Shown here: positions 1 through 10,482 of the stretch, in pieces
Layout of the letters: each line of letters opens with the position of its first letter
Numbering within the stretch: position 1 is the first letter of the stretch
NCBI RefSeq assembly: GCF_007565055.1
Contig: NC_044566.1
Coordinates: 93,914,797 to 93,978,796, forward strand
DNA: 64,000 nucleotides
Origin: Rhinopithecus roxellana
Lineage: Eukaryota; Chordata; Mammalia; Primates; Cercopithecidae
Reading direction: 5' to 3'
The notes under the pieces: generated by a model
Seen by the model: only the letters and a program-made list of their open reading frames with translations
Database searches by the model: none
Told to the model about the DNA's origin: nothing
Translations under genes and position numbers: made by a program

Positions 1-211
1 TCCCCTTGCCTGACCAAGCTGTCTTCTCCCTGTGTCTTCACAAGCTTTGTCTGTGTGTGTGTGTCTGTGTCAAAATCTTTTCTTATTAGGACACCAGTCA
101 GACTGGATCATGGCCCACCCCAATGTCCTCATTTAACCTTAATTACCTCTTTAATGACGCTGTCTCCAAAAACAGTCACATTCTGAAGTACTGAGAGTTA
201 GAGCATCAACA

Positions 212-242
<31 letters not shown>

Positions 243-568
243 GAGACAGGGTCTCACTGTGTGTCACCCAGGCTGGAGTGCAGTGGCATGATCTTGGCTC
301 ACTGCAGCCTCCAACTTCTGGAGTCAAGCAATCGTCCCACCTCGGCCTCCCAAGTAGCTGAGACCACAGGCATATGCCACCATGCCTGGCTAATTTACAA
401 AGCTTTTTTGTAGAGATGGGGTCATGCTGCCCAGGCTGTTCTCTCACTCCTGAGCTCAAGTAATCCTCCCGCCTCAGCCTCCCTAAGCGTTGGGATTACA
501 GGTATGAGCCACCATGCCTGGCAACATATGAATTTTGAGGGGGTACGATTCAGCCATAATAAGGTCTG
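1..568 (-). mobile_element. MLT1-type (ERVL-MaLR) LTR, split by an Alu
   Basis: Reverse-orientation MLT1A-like LTR. It carries the family phrases 'ggacaccagtcagactgg', 'aattacctctttaa', 'tctccaaaaacagtcacatt' and, after the Alu, 'caacatatgaattttgag' and 'attcagcc'. The LTR 5' end lies near 568 and its 3' end runs off the window at base 1. The Alu at 217-521 splits it. Family by recall; the MLT1 subgroup is uncertain. Confidence 0.7.
217..521 (-). mobile_element. AluJ
   Basis: Full-length reverse Alu with its poly-T (A-tail) at the left. An exact 10-bp TSD 'caacatatga' lies at 207-216 and 522-531, so the insertion point in the MLT1 LTR is certain. J-type bases include 'ctcactgcagcctccaac' and 'gagctcaagtaatcctcc'. 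Confidence 0.93.
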
Positions 569-605
569 TACTCCACATAGGAGATGCCAGGCCTTTAATG
601 GCCCT

Positions 606-886
606 CTTTTTTTTTTTTAATTAAAAAATGTTTTTGAGATGGGGTCTCACTCTGTCACCCAGGCTGGAGTGTAGTGGTGCAATCACAGCCCACTGCAGCC
701 TCGAACTCCTCCCACCTCAGCCTCCCAAAGTAGCCACAACACCTGGCTCATTTTTAATTTTTTTGTAGATACAGGGTCTTGCTATGTTGCCCAGGCTGGT
801 CTTGAAGTCTTGGCCTCAAGTGATCCTCTCACCTCAGCCTCATAAACTGCTGGGATTATAGGCATGAGCCACCATGTCCGTCCTCA
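606..886 (-). mobile_element. AluJ
   Basis: Diverged reverse Alu: 'gagatggggtctcactctgt' through to 'gccaccatgtccgtcc'. About 20 bases around the left-arm 'gggctcaagcgatcc' segment are missing. An old J-type copy. Confidence 0.88.
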
Positions 887-2040
887 GAACAAGTTTTTGC
901 CTGAACTAGTAGTGATGGTGTGGGAAGTGAGGAAAGATACACAGATGCACTTATGCCCTCATAAACATCAGCTCCAAAATGGGGCAGGCCAGAGTCTGCA
1001 AGGCAAGATAATTCATTTTCACAGTGCTGGCTTAGGACAAAAGTTAAAGCCTTTCTAATTGTATTTCTTCCACTGAGCAGTTAATTACAGAATTTCCTAG
1101 ATTTTTTTCTTATGACTAATAAAGAGTGAAAAAAAATCCAGTATAATTTTAGCAGCAATTAACCTGAATTCACACAGAAGTGCCTTGGCCCTGCTGGGTG
1201 CAGGCTGCAGCACGGGTGGCCAGTTCGGGTTTTCTGCTTGGAATTCTGCTCCCACCTCCCTCCGCTCTGCTGCCGAACGTCATCACCACCCTCACACCTG
1301 TCCATGGTTATCTCTTCTCTATTTCAAAGCAGTGACGTCCAGAGGACACTTTGAAGGAATATGACCAGATACATTTCTTGGGGTCAAGAAATGACCCTGT
1401 CCCTCACTGGAGGCAGTTGGCACCAAACTCATGTTACATTTTTCTTTCTTCTTGCTGGCTCAGAGGCAGAAAAATGCTAGAGTTTCTGGCCTATGACATA
1501 AAAACAAGATCAAAAAAAAAAAAAAACACTAGGTCACAGATTCCCACATTTGCAACTCCCCCTCCCCCAACAGAACAAGAGTAGAAAGTTTTAGAACAAA
1601 ACCTTTACGTGGACTGACCTTGTTTTACTTTAGGACACTGGAACACATTCTAGTCAGATGAAATTGGAAGCAATACAGATAAAAGAGCAAAGTATGGGAA
1701 AGATAATAAGAAAATCCTTTTGAAATACCGTAGAACCAGCAAAATATTTCTAGTGCCTCAAAACTGATTTGGAGAATGCAGAATGATTTGTATAAAGTAG
1801 AGGCTCTTGATGTAAAAGAAGAGGCTTCTTACTTCCAAACTAGATTTAAGGACAGTGGATTAGACTTTAAAAACAAAAGAATCAGGCTACCAATATTTAA
1901 TTTCAAACCCTTAATGCTGTTAGGAGGATAATGCTTTTTCTACACATGTACGTATAATGCACTCTTCTCTTTAATATCCTATCTCTATTGTTTCCTATAC
2001 CCATTGTTTTTAGTAGCACTTCTCATTGTTTGTCTTTGAG
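887..2040. other. Low-repeat sequence, no gene seen
   Basis: No interspersed repeat, splice-flanked open frame or RNA gene recognised. There is an A-run at 1511-1526. Small open frames here (up to 77 codons) look like chance. Confidence 0.6.
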
Positions 2041-2061
2041 TAATTTTCTTTTCTTCTTCTT

Positions 2062-2197
2062 CTTTTTTTTTTTTTTTTGAGACAGAGCCTCACTTGCGGC
2101 TTACTGCAGCCGCAACCTCCCAGGCTCAATTGATCCTCCCACCTCAGCCTCCTGAGTAGCCAGGACTGCAGGCGTGTGCCACCATGCTTGGCTAATT
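2062..2197 (-). mobile_element. Alu right-monomer-like segment (FRAM type) joined to 7SL
   Basis: A poly-T start then 'gagacagagcctcac', 'ggcttactgcagcc', 'ctgagtagccaggactgcag' and 'ccaccatgcttggctaatt' match a reverse Alu monomer with an internal deletion. An A/T-rich linker follows. The next block is 7SL RNA sequence rather than an Alu left arm. Confidence 0.75.
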
Positions 2198-2214
2198 AAA
2201 AAAAAATTTTTTTT

Positions 2215-2870
2215 GGTAGAGACAGGGTCTCACTATGTTGCCCAGGCTGGAGTGCAGTGGCTATTCACAGGTGTGATTCCACTACTAACTAGAATGGGAG
2301 TTTTGACCTTCTTTGGTTCTAACCTGAGCCAGTTCACCCCTTGATATAGTTTGGCTGCGTCCCCATCCAAATCTCATTTTGAATTGTAGCTCCCATGATT
2401 CCCACGTGTTGTGGGAGGGACCCAGTGGGAGGTAATTGAATCATGGGGATGGGTTTTTCCCATGCTGTTCTCATGATAGTGAATAAATCTCACAAGATCT
2501 GATGGTTTTATAAAGCGCAGTTCTCCTGCACAAGCTCTCTCACCTGCCGCCATGTAAAACATGATTTTACGCCTCATTCACCTGCCATCATGATTGTGAG
2601 GCCTCCCCAGCCATGTGGAACTGTGAGTCCATTAAACCTCTCTCCTTTGTAAATTACCCAGTCTCAGGTGTCTTTATTAGCAGTGTGAGAACAGACTAAT
2701 ACACCCCTCCTTCGGCAACCTGGTGGCCCCCTGCTCCTGAAAGGTCACCATATTAGTGCTGAACATGGTGTGCACACTCGATCAGCATAGCACACTACAA
2801 CTCAGAACTCCTGGGACCAAGCAATCCTGCCCCCTCAACCTCCCGAATAGGCACACACACCACACATGGG
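2215..2870 (-). pseudogene. 7SL (SRP) RNA pseudogene, interrupted by an LTR
   Basis: The reverse complement follows 7SL RNA, including the S-domain part that Alu lacks. Visible on the + strand are 'gtgcagtggctattcacagg', 'gattccactacta', 'gagttttgacct', 'ggttctaacctgagcc', 'gcaacctggtggccccctgc', 'aaggtcaccatatt' and 'gatcagcatagcacactac'. The 5' Alu-domain end (about 2820-2870) has a short deletion. Functional 7SL RNA is the scaffold of the signal recognition particle. This copy cannot be functional: it is diverged, has no recognisable promoter context and is split by the MST/THE1 LTR at 2342-2703. Its 3' end abuts an A-rich linker and an Alu monomer at 2062-2197. Confidence 0.88.
2342..2703 (+). 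mobile_element. MST/THE1-family solo LTR
   Basis: Complete MaLR LTR: starts 'tgatatagtttggctg', contains 'cacgtgttgtgggaggg' and 'tctcacaagatctgatgg', and ends 'cagactaataca'. A 5-bp TSD 'cccct' at 2337-2341 and 2704-2708 fixes both ends. It lies inside the 7SL pseudogene. No internal retroviral sequence accompanies it. Confidence 0.95.
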
Positions 2871-3199
2871 TCATGGTGTTTCTGGATGTATCGCATTTTA
2901 AAATGTATTACTTTTCCCCTTTTGTGGCATGAGCTATTTATGTCTTTTTAAAGACATGCTTTCATTCGTTGAGGTCACAAAAATATCTGCCTCTCTATCT
3001 CCTTCAAAAAGTTGTTTTTTGTTTTGCCCTTTACAGTTAGGTTTTTCATCCAAGGGAGGCCTGTTTTGTGTCTGGGTCAGGGAAGGTGAGGATCTCATGG
3101 TAACGTTTGTTGCTATATGGTTAAGCAGTTGCTCGGCTCCTTCTGAGGCAGCTTTTTCACTTGACTTCAGGAACGTCTCCCATCTGACTCCAGGATTTG

Positions 3200-3735
3200 C
3201 CCCCACCTGACTTCTTGCTACTTCTTCACTTCCATTGATGGTTCTTCCCCTCTTTGTACTGTCTGAGTGGTGGAGTGCCCTGGGAGTGCCCTTCCTCTCT
3301 TATCTGTCCAGATCCTCTCAATCTTCTCTCTCTGGGTGCCCTCATCCCAGCCCATGGCTGGAAGCCACAGCTGTATGCTGAGCGTATCATGTTCATGTCT
3401 TTCCCCTTCTTTCCTCCCACTTTGGGTCTCCTCATGGCTCACTGCTTCCCACCACTCAAGCCTCCACTCCGGTGTTGCCTTCTTGGTGAGGCCTTCCCTG
3501 ACCACACCATGTAAAATAGCAGCACCTGTCCCTGTCTACACACTGACTTGCTTTATGCTATAGCAAAGTATCGTCAGTTACCTCCTGATCTTATATTAGA
3601 AATCAATTCTAAATTATGTGTCCTGAACTAGAGCTCATGCTTCACAGACTTTGAATTGATTGCCGATGAATCTAAATGGCTAAGAACAGCGCCTGGCATA
3701 TTACAGATGCTCAATAAATGTTTATAATAAAAGAG
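3200..3735 (+). mobile_element. L2 LINE 3' end
   Basis: Old L2 remnant with the hallmark 3' phrases 'ctcatggctcactgcttcc', 'gaggccttccctgaccac', 'taaaatagcagcacc', 'cagcgcctggcata' and 'gctcaataaatgttt'. The small open frames at 3218-3563 are translated L2 and not genes. Confidence 0.75.
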
Positions 3736-4984
3736 GCAATGATAACCTTCATTTAATAGAGTACTTCATAGCATATGGAGTTCTTTTACATGTAATCATA
3801 TTCCCTCTAGCATCAGTTTACTCCTCAGAGGCCTGAATTTGCCTACATTTGTGAATGTCAGAGCAATGACATCTCCTCCTTTGGAAGCTTCTTGAAATGT
3901 CTGCCTCAGAACCTTTGACTTTCTTACCAGTTCTGTGCATTATTAGATCTGTGACGGTCACTTGAGGAGGTTGAACTATAATGTCTCTACGATGACTTTG
4001 AGCCATCTGTCACTCGGTTGTTTCACATAAAAGGAACGTAGTTCTGATAACGTGACAAGCTATTCAGATTAATACAAAGGACAAAGGTGTTTGCGTGCTA
4101 AGCCTCAAGAAATCCAGGGCTATTTAGATCAGCGATTCTCAATTGTTTCTTTTCAGCAAAAATACATGCCCATGGGCCCAGGCTGATTTTCATACCACCA
4201 CAAACATATTTTTTTTCCAGAAGCAAAATACTGCAAAACATTTTCGCTCATCAGCACTGTCAGCGCTAACTCCTCCAATCACAGCCCACGTCTACACATG
4301 GGGTCATCTAGCGTCAAGGCACCTCCAGGAGACAGACAACAGTATCCAGACCTCTTTCCACCTTGTATTGCCGAGTCAGTAAAATCTGTGAAGCCAAGTC
4401 GATTGAAACACACACGTTTGGCAAGTATGAGAAGCCAGAGAAATCCATTCATTTACTAAATCTACTGAGGGCTTCTGAGCTTAACACACGAAAATTTGCT
4501 CAGTTGTGTTCAAATGATTGGTTTATACTCTGACTCATTCTACAGCAAAAAATGGAATGAATCTGTGTATCTCTCTCTCTGGGAACACAAAAGACAACTT
4601 AAGGGGAATATGAAAATCGATTTCTACTTCTCTGGGAACCCAGTGGGCCGGTCATGTCATTGAAAGCTTCGGCACTGTGAGTCAGGCTTTGTCGTGTAGA
4701 GATAGCTCCTAATCTCAAAGTACACATTCAAGAAAATGTGGGAGAGATTCTGGGCACTTTCCAGGGGGCAGTGAAGCTCAAAGGCCTGTTAACAGAGTTG
4801 TAGGAGGCAGAGGTGACGCATCAGTAAAGCAGGGAGTGCTGGACGTCAGAGCCTCTTCTGAGAGACAGGGCTAACTGCCCTCGGGGAAATGGCCTGTTAA
4901 GGCAGCTCGGCTGACAGCCGCTGATGAACAGTGAAATAACAAGGGCATCTGGAGGGGCTCGCCTGGGGCCCAAAGGAGCATAGC
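3736..4984. other. Low-repeat sequence, no gene seen
   Basis: No confident repeat or exon. 'gatcagcgattctcaa' near 4129 resembles a hAT/MER5 terminus but does not extend far enough to call. Confidence 0.5.
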
Positions 4985-5311
4985 ACAGACCATACCCAAA
5001 ATCAACCCCAACTGGACTAAAGACAAACCGGAGACCTGAAACTGCAAAACTGCTAGAAAAAAAGCAGGGGAAAAGCTACGTGATACTGGTCTGGGCATTT
5101 CTTTAAATATGACTCCAAGGGCACAGGCAACAAAAGCAAAAATAGACAAATGGGATTAGATCAAACTAAAAAGCTTCTGCACAGCAAAGGGCACAATCAA
5201 TAGACTGAGATAGCCTACAGCACAGGAGAAAGTGTTTGCAAATCACAGATCTGATAAGAATAATATATCTAAAATATATAAGGAATTAAACAACTCAATA
5301 GAAAGAAAACA

Positions 5312-5612
5312 GACCAGGCATAGTGGCTCACACCTGTAATCCCAGCACTTTGGGAGGCCAAGGCAGGTGGATCACTTGAAGTCTGGAGTTCAAGACCAGC
5401 CTGGTCAACATGGTGAAAACCTATCTCTACTGAAAATACAAAAATAGCCAGGCATGTTGATGGGCGCCTGTAATCCCAGCTACTTGGGAGGTGGAGGCAG
5501 GAGAATCGCTTGAACCCAAGAGGCGGAGGTTGCAGTGAGCCAAGACTGCGCCACTGCACTCTAGCCTGGGCAATAGAGTGAGACTTCGTCTCAAAAAGAA
5601 AAAAAAAAAAAA
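5312..5612 (+). mobile_element. AluS
   Basis: Full-length Alu in the L1. TSD 'atagaaagaa' is at 5298-5307 and 5613-5622. Body from 'gaccaggcatagtggctcac' to the A-tail. Confidence 0.94.
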
Positions 5613-6065
5613 ATAGAAAGAAGACAAATCACCCAATTTAAAAGTAGGCAAAGGACCTAAATAGATGCTTCTGAAAATAAGACATATAAATATCCAAATG
5701 GTATGTGAGAAAATGCTCAGTATCACTAATCATCAGGGAAATGAAAATTAAAACCACAACAGGGTATCACCTCAAACATGTTAGGATGGTTATTATAAAA
5801 AAGGTAAAAGATAAGTGTGGGTGAGAATGTGGAGAAAAGGGAATCCTTGTTCATGGGAATGTAAGTTAGTACAACTATTATGGAAAACAGTATGGAGGTC
5901 CCCTCAAAAAAATAAAAATAGATTCAGCAATCCCACTTCTGGGTATATCTGCAGGACATGAAATCAGTGTGTCAAAGAGATATTTGCATTCCCATCTTTA
6001 CTGCATCACTATTCTCAGTAGTTGGGATATGGAATCAAACTAAGTATCCATCAACAGATACATGA

Positions 6066-6402
6066 GACTGGGAGCAGTGGCTCACACCTGCAATCCCAGC
6101 ACTTGGGAAGCTGAGGCAGGAGGATGGCTTGAGCCCAGAAGATTGAGGCCAGCCTGGGCAATGTAGTGAGACCCCATCGCTACAGAAAAATTCAAAACTT
6201 AGCCAGGTGTGGTGGTGCACATTTGTAGTCCCAGCCACTTGGGAGGCTGAGGTAGGAGGATCCTCTTAAGCCCAGGAGGTTGAGGCTGCAATGAGCTGTA
6301 ATAGTGTGACTGCACTCCAGCCTGGGCAACAGAGTGAGACCCTCTCTCTTGAAAAAACAAACAAACAAAACAACAACAACAAAAAACACACACACACACA
6401 CA
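6066..6402 (+). mobile_element. AluJ with evolved tail
   Basis: J-type body at 6066-6350 ('gcctgggcaatgtagtgaga', 'gaggctgcaatgagctgtaa'). The A-tail has evolved into (CAAA)n, (CAA)n and (CA)n up to about 6402. Inserted in the L1MA. Confidence 0.9.
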
Positions 6403-6522
6403 ACAAAGATAACTGATAAAACGTGGTATATATACACAAGGGAATACTATTCAGCCTTTAAAAAGAAGGAAATTCTGTCATTTATGACAACATGGATGAA
6501 CCTGGAGGACATTGTGTTAAGT

Positions 6523-7047
6523 CAGATCCCTAATTCCTGAGTTAAGAATCAGTAGTGATCTGTGGCCTGTTAGGAATTGGGCCACACAGCAGGAGGTGAG
6601 CAGTGGGCAAGTGAGTGAAGCTTCATCTGTATTTACAGCCGCTCCCCATCACTCTCATTACCGCCCGAGCTCTGCTTCCTGTCAGATCAGTGGCAGCATT
6701 AGATTCTCATAGGAGCACAAATCCTATTGGGAACTGCGCACACAAGGGATCGAAGTTGTGAACTCTTTATGAGAATCCAGTGCCTGATCATCTCTCACTG
6801 TCTTCCAGCACCCCCAGATGGGACCATCTAATTGCACGAAAACAAGCTCAGGGTTCCCACTGATTCTACATTATGGTAAGTTGTATAATTATTTCATTAT
6901 ATATGATGATATAGTAATAATAGAAATGAAGTGCACAATAAAAGTCAAGTGCTTGAATCATTCCCAAACCACCCTGCCTGCCCCACCCGTGGAAAAATTG
7001 TCTTCCACAAAACTGGTCCCTGGTGCCAAAAAGATTGGGGACCACTA
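6523..7047 (-). mobile_element. MER1 (hAT-Charlie) nonautonomous DNA transposon
   Basis: Reverse-orientation MER1: 'ctgtggcctgttaggaattg', 'cagcaggaggtgagcagtgg', 'cagccgctccccatc', 'cataggagcacaaatcc' and 'ggtccctggtgccaaaaag'. It splits the L1 sentence 'attgtgttaagt/gaaataagcc'. The degraded 8-bp TSD is 'tgttaagt' (6515-6522) against 'tattcagt' (7048-7055). It encodes no transposase. Confidence 0.88.
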
Positions 7048-7244
7048 TATTCAGTGAAATAAGCCAGACACAGAAAAACACATGCCACATAATCTACTTA
7101 CATGGAATCGAAAGAAGTAGCAACTTATAGAAACAAAATAAAATGGTGATTACAAGAGGCTGGGGTCAGGGATATTGGGGAAATGTTGACCAAAGGACAA
7201 GTACTATCAGCTAGACAGGAGGAATAAGTTCAATACATCTCTTT

Positions 7245-7391
7245 TTTATTTTTCAGGGACAGAGTCTTGGTCTGTCATCCAGACTGGAGTGCAATGGCAC
7301 AAACTTAGCTCACTGCAGATTTGAACTCCCGGGTTCAAGCAATCTTCTTGCCTCAGCTAGGACTACAGGCATGTGCCACTATGCCTGACTA

Positions 7392-7424
<33 letters not shown>

Positions 7425-7546
7425 TTTTGTAGAGACAACTTCTGGCTATATTGCCCTGACTGGTCTTGAATTCCTGGCCTCAAGCAATCCTCCCGCCTAG
7501 GCCTCCCAAAGTGCAAGGATTATAGGCATGAGCCACCATGCCTGGC
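7245..7546 (-). mobile_element. AluJ
   Basis: Diverged reverse Alu in the L1 3' region. Its mid A-rich linker has become an (ATT)n microsatellite at about 7391-7424. Ends 'gagccaccatgcctggcc'. Confidence 0.88.
7391..7424. repeat. (ATT)n microsatellite inside an Alu
   Basis: About eleven ATT units replace the middle T-rich linker of the reverse AluJ. Likely length-variable. Confidence 0.85.
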
Positions 7547-8313
7547 CTTGAGATCTACTGTACACTGTGATGATCACAGTTTAGAATAATATATTGTGTA
7601 CCAAACTGGCTAAGAGAGTGGATTTGAAATGTTCTCATTACAAAAAAAGATAAGTGTATGAAGTAATGCATATTTTAAATAGCTTGATTTAGCCATTCCA
7701 CAATATATACATATGTCGGAACTCCATGTTATACATCATAAATACATATGATTTTTTACTTGCTGATTTTTTAAAAAGAGTGGCTCCAGTGTTAGATATC
7801 CAAGAGCAGCAGTTGCGTCCTGTGCTCTGCAGACCCAGGGTTCAGACACAGGATAGGTGTCACTTATGAAGTCATTGGCAATTTCATCAGAATCTAAGAG
7901 GTGTGGTGTGTATCAGTCAGGAGAGGCTTGCTACTGTAATGCACAACACCCAGATCTCACTGGCTTGTCCAAAACAGCCACAGTCCAATATGGACTTTGG
8001 GTGGGTGGGGACCGAGGACTCTGCTCCTTGGAAGCACTGGGTGCCCAGTTGTGGTGGGGCATGGTGAGCAGGCAGCCTCCACCCAGCGGCTCTGTTAGGG
8101 TCTGTCTCAAACACAGTGGGTCCCCCCACCTGGGGTCATGCCCTTCCTGGGGCAGCTCACATCTGGTGAGTGAGGAGTGGGTATAAAATCCAGTCATTGC
8201 AGGCCAAGGCAATACACCTCCAACGGGCAATATTCACTCCAAAGCTCCTCACTGGGTTGGCCAAGACTTTGTTGGGTCTGCATTGCATTTTAGCGTCTTC
8301 ACCTCTACCTATT

Positions 8314-8573
8314 CTTTTTTTTTTCTGAGACGAAGTCTCACTTTGTCACCCAGGCTGGAGTGCAGTGGTGTGAGCTCAGCTCACTGCAACCTCTGCCTCC
8401 TGAGTAGCTGGGACTGCAGGCACCTGCCACCATGGCTGGCTAATTTTTTGTATTTTTAGTAGGGATGGGGTTTCACCATGTTAGCCAGGATGGTCTCGAT
8501 CTCCTGACCTCATGATCTGCCCACTTCAGCCTCCCAAAGTGCTGGGATTACAGGTGTGAGCCCCTGTGCCTGG
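8314..8573 (-). mobile_element. AluS/Y with about 35-bp internal deletion
   Basis: Reverse Alu lacking the right-arm 'gggttcaagcgattctcctg' block. Imperfect TSD 'cctctacctattctt' / 'cctctacatattctt' flanks it. Confidence 0.9.
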
Positions 8574-8610
8574 CCTCTACATATTCTTAATTTCTCCCAC
8601 TGTCCTTTAT

Positions 8611-8853
8611 TATTTTTTAGAAGCAGTCTCACTCGGTAACCTAGCTGGAATGCAGTGGTGGAATCATAACTCACTGCAACCTCAAACTCCTGGGTTCAAG
8701 CAACCCTCTCGCCTCAGCCTCTTGAATAGCTAAGACTATGGGTTTGTTTGTTGTTTGTTTTTTGTAGAGAAAGGGTCTCGCACTGTTGCCCAGGCTGGTC
8801 ACAAACTCCTGGGCTCAAGTGATCCTCCCACTTTGGCCCTTAAAGTGCTAGGA
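8611..8853 (-). mobile_element. AluJ, diverged
   Basis: Reverse Alu with many substitutions ('gtaacctagctggaatgcag', 'gcccaggctggtcacaaact'). The 5' end is lost near 'aaagtgctagga'. Confidence 0.82.
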
Positions 8854-8884
8854 ACCACTTTTCTTTAAGGATGTTGATCTGATA

Positions 8885-9220
8885 TCTTTTCTTTTTCTTT
8901 TCTTTTCTTTCTTTCTTTCTTTCTTTTTTTTTTTTTTTTTTTTTTTGAGACCGGGACTCACTCTGTCGCCCATGCTGGAGTGCAGAGGTGTGATCTCGGC
9001 TCACTGCAACCTCCGCCCCCAGAGTTCAAGCAATTCTCGTGCCTCACCCACCACACGTGTAGCTGGGACTACATGTGTGCGCCACCACACCGAGCTAATT
9101 TTTGTATTTTTAGTAAAGCCTGCTGGCCAGGCTGGTCTTGAACTCCTGACCTCAAGTAATCTGCCCACCCTCAGCCACCCAAATTGCTGGTATTACAGGT
9201 GTGAGCCACCACTCCTGGCC
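8885..9220 (-). mobile_element. AluS with (CTTT)n tail
   Basis: Reverse Alu. The tail at 8885-8946 is a CTTT-rich tract then pure T. The body contains a local rearrangement 'cacccaccacacgtgt' before 'agctgggactac' and a deletion in 'agtagagacggggttt'. Confidence 0.9.
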
Positions 9221-9434
9221 CCTGATAAGTATGTTACACCCCAAATTCCATCTCAGCATCTGCTTTCAGAGCACCTACCCTATGACAGCGTTGCAAAACC
9301 CTAAGCCTGGAGTACTTGGCTAAAGAGGAGGTGGCCCCTTCCTGAAACTGGCTTCACGAGTAACTGAGATATCTACAAGGGCCCTGTCCTTACCCTCTGG
9401 TATCAGTGGCCTCGGCTTCAATTAGATTTCTTTT

Positions 9435-9771
9435 GGCATTTTGTTGTTGTTGTTTCTGTTGTGTTTTTTTGTTTTGTTTTGTTTTGTTTTTGAGACTGTC
9501 TCAGTCTATCACCCAGGCTGGAGTGCAGTGGTGTGATCTCAGCTCACTGCAGCCTCTGCCTCCTGGGTTCAAGTGATTCTCGTGCCTCAGCCTCCTGAGT
9601 ACCTGGGACTACAGGCATGTGCGACCACACCTTGCTACTTTTTGTATTTTTAGTAGAGACAGGGTTACACTGTGTTGGCCAGGCTGATCTTGAACTCCCG
9701 ACCTCAGGTGATCCACTTGCCTTGGCCTCCCAAAGTGCTGGGATTACAGGCAGGAGCCACCACACCCAACC
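9435..9771 (-). mobile_element. AluS
   Basis: Reverse Alu with a GTT/GTTTT-rich tail. Imperfect 16-bp TSD 'caattagatttctttt' (9419-9434) / 'caatcagattactttt' (9772-9787). Confidence 0.92.
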
Positions 9772-9787
9772 CAATCAGATTACTTTT

Positions 9788-10239
9788 GACCCCACATTTC
9801 TCCTTTGTTGGGATGGAACCGCTCATGATTGCAGTTGTCCTCTTTAATGCTGAGAATTTTGAGCAGGTCCCTCTTTGCATGGCCCCCCTTTTTCCTGCTA
9901 TTCAGTGTGGAGTTGTTTTTGAGGAAACTGGATTTTATTAAAAAAAAGAAGTGGTGGGTTTAAATGATTATATTCTTCCTACAAAGTTACTTTGAAGCTC
10001 ATTTTTTGGAGACCTTCTCCTCCACGGCCTTACCCTCACTTAAGCACAGTACAGCCTTCAATCTAAAATTCTCGCCCTAACCTTTCTCTTGCAAAGCAGT
10101 GTTCCTTGTTATTCAGGGTCCATCCAACTTTATCATCCACTACATGAGTTTGCAAATGCTGTGTTCCAGCCAAGTCGGTCTCTTTGACCTTTCAACTTAG
10201 GCCCATTTCTAAAACCATGCTTGAACCCATGCCTCACGC
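9788..10239. other. Low-repeat sequence, no gene seen
   Basis: No repeat or exon recognised. Short frames here look like chance. Confidence 0.5.
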
Positions 10240-10482
10240 TTCCTCTCTGCCTGAGTCTACTCCCCGATCTTTTCATTCTCATTTCAAATCTCTCCTCTCC
10301 ATAGAGACTTTCTAGACTTCACTGATCTTTTTGTCCCCTGCACACCTGTATTTAGGAGTTGTGTGCTACCTTGAACCTTCTGTTACTCTCTTATACAAAT
10401 GTCCTTTCTCCCCATCTCAGCTATATACATACTCTTTGTATCTTCCAGAGTCTTATGCTCAATATATGTTTGTTGATTTTAT
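10240..10482 (+). mobile_element. Possible L2 3' end
   Basis: 'tctcctctccatagagactt', 'tttgtatcttccagagtctt' and 'gctcaatatatgtttgttga' follow the layout of the L2 3' end, but divergence is high. Confidence 0.45.

Larger units (their letters stand above)
4985..7785 (+). mobile_element. L1MA-type LINE-1, 3' portion (end of ORF2 and 3'UTR)
   Basis: Sense L1 with ORF2 C-terminal phrases 'cagcaaagggcacaatcaa', 'gggaatgtaagttagtacaa', 'cagcaatcccacttctggg', 'ggaatactattcagcc' and 'atggatgaacctggaggaca'. A 3'UTR follows ('gagatctactgtacac', 'atttagccattccacaat'). It is truncated at the 5' end and interrupted by Alus at 5312, 6066 and 7245 and by a MER1 at 6523. Its frames are broken, so it is inactive. 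L1MA rather than L1PA is inferred from divergence and 3'UTR type. Confidence 0.9.
7786..9310 (+). mobile_element. Possible degenerate LTR region, split by three Alus
   Basis: Between and around the Alus lie 'tgtatcagtcaggagaggct' (7912), a TATA-like 'tataaaa' (8183) and a tail 'ccatctcagcatctgctttc' (9249). All three resemble old mammalian LTRs. I cannot name the family or fix its ends. Confidence 0.3.

Noticed and set aside
2062..2870. A functional 7SL RNA gene
   Set aside because: It is interrupted by a 362-bp LTR, diverged at many positions, and has a deletion in the 5' domain.
4125..4160. MER5-like transposon terminus
   Set aside because: The match is about 16 bases and has no second end or target duplication.
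4985..7785. An active L1 element
   Set aside because: It is 5'-truncated, carries several insertions and has broken frames; no other L1 here is full-length either.
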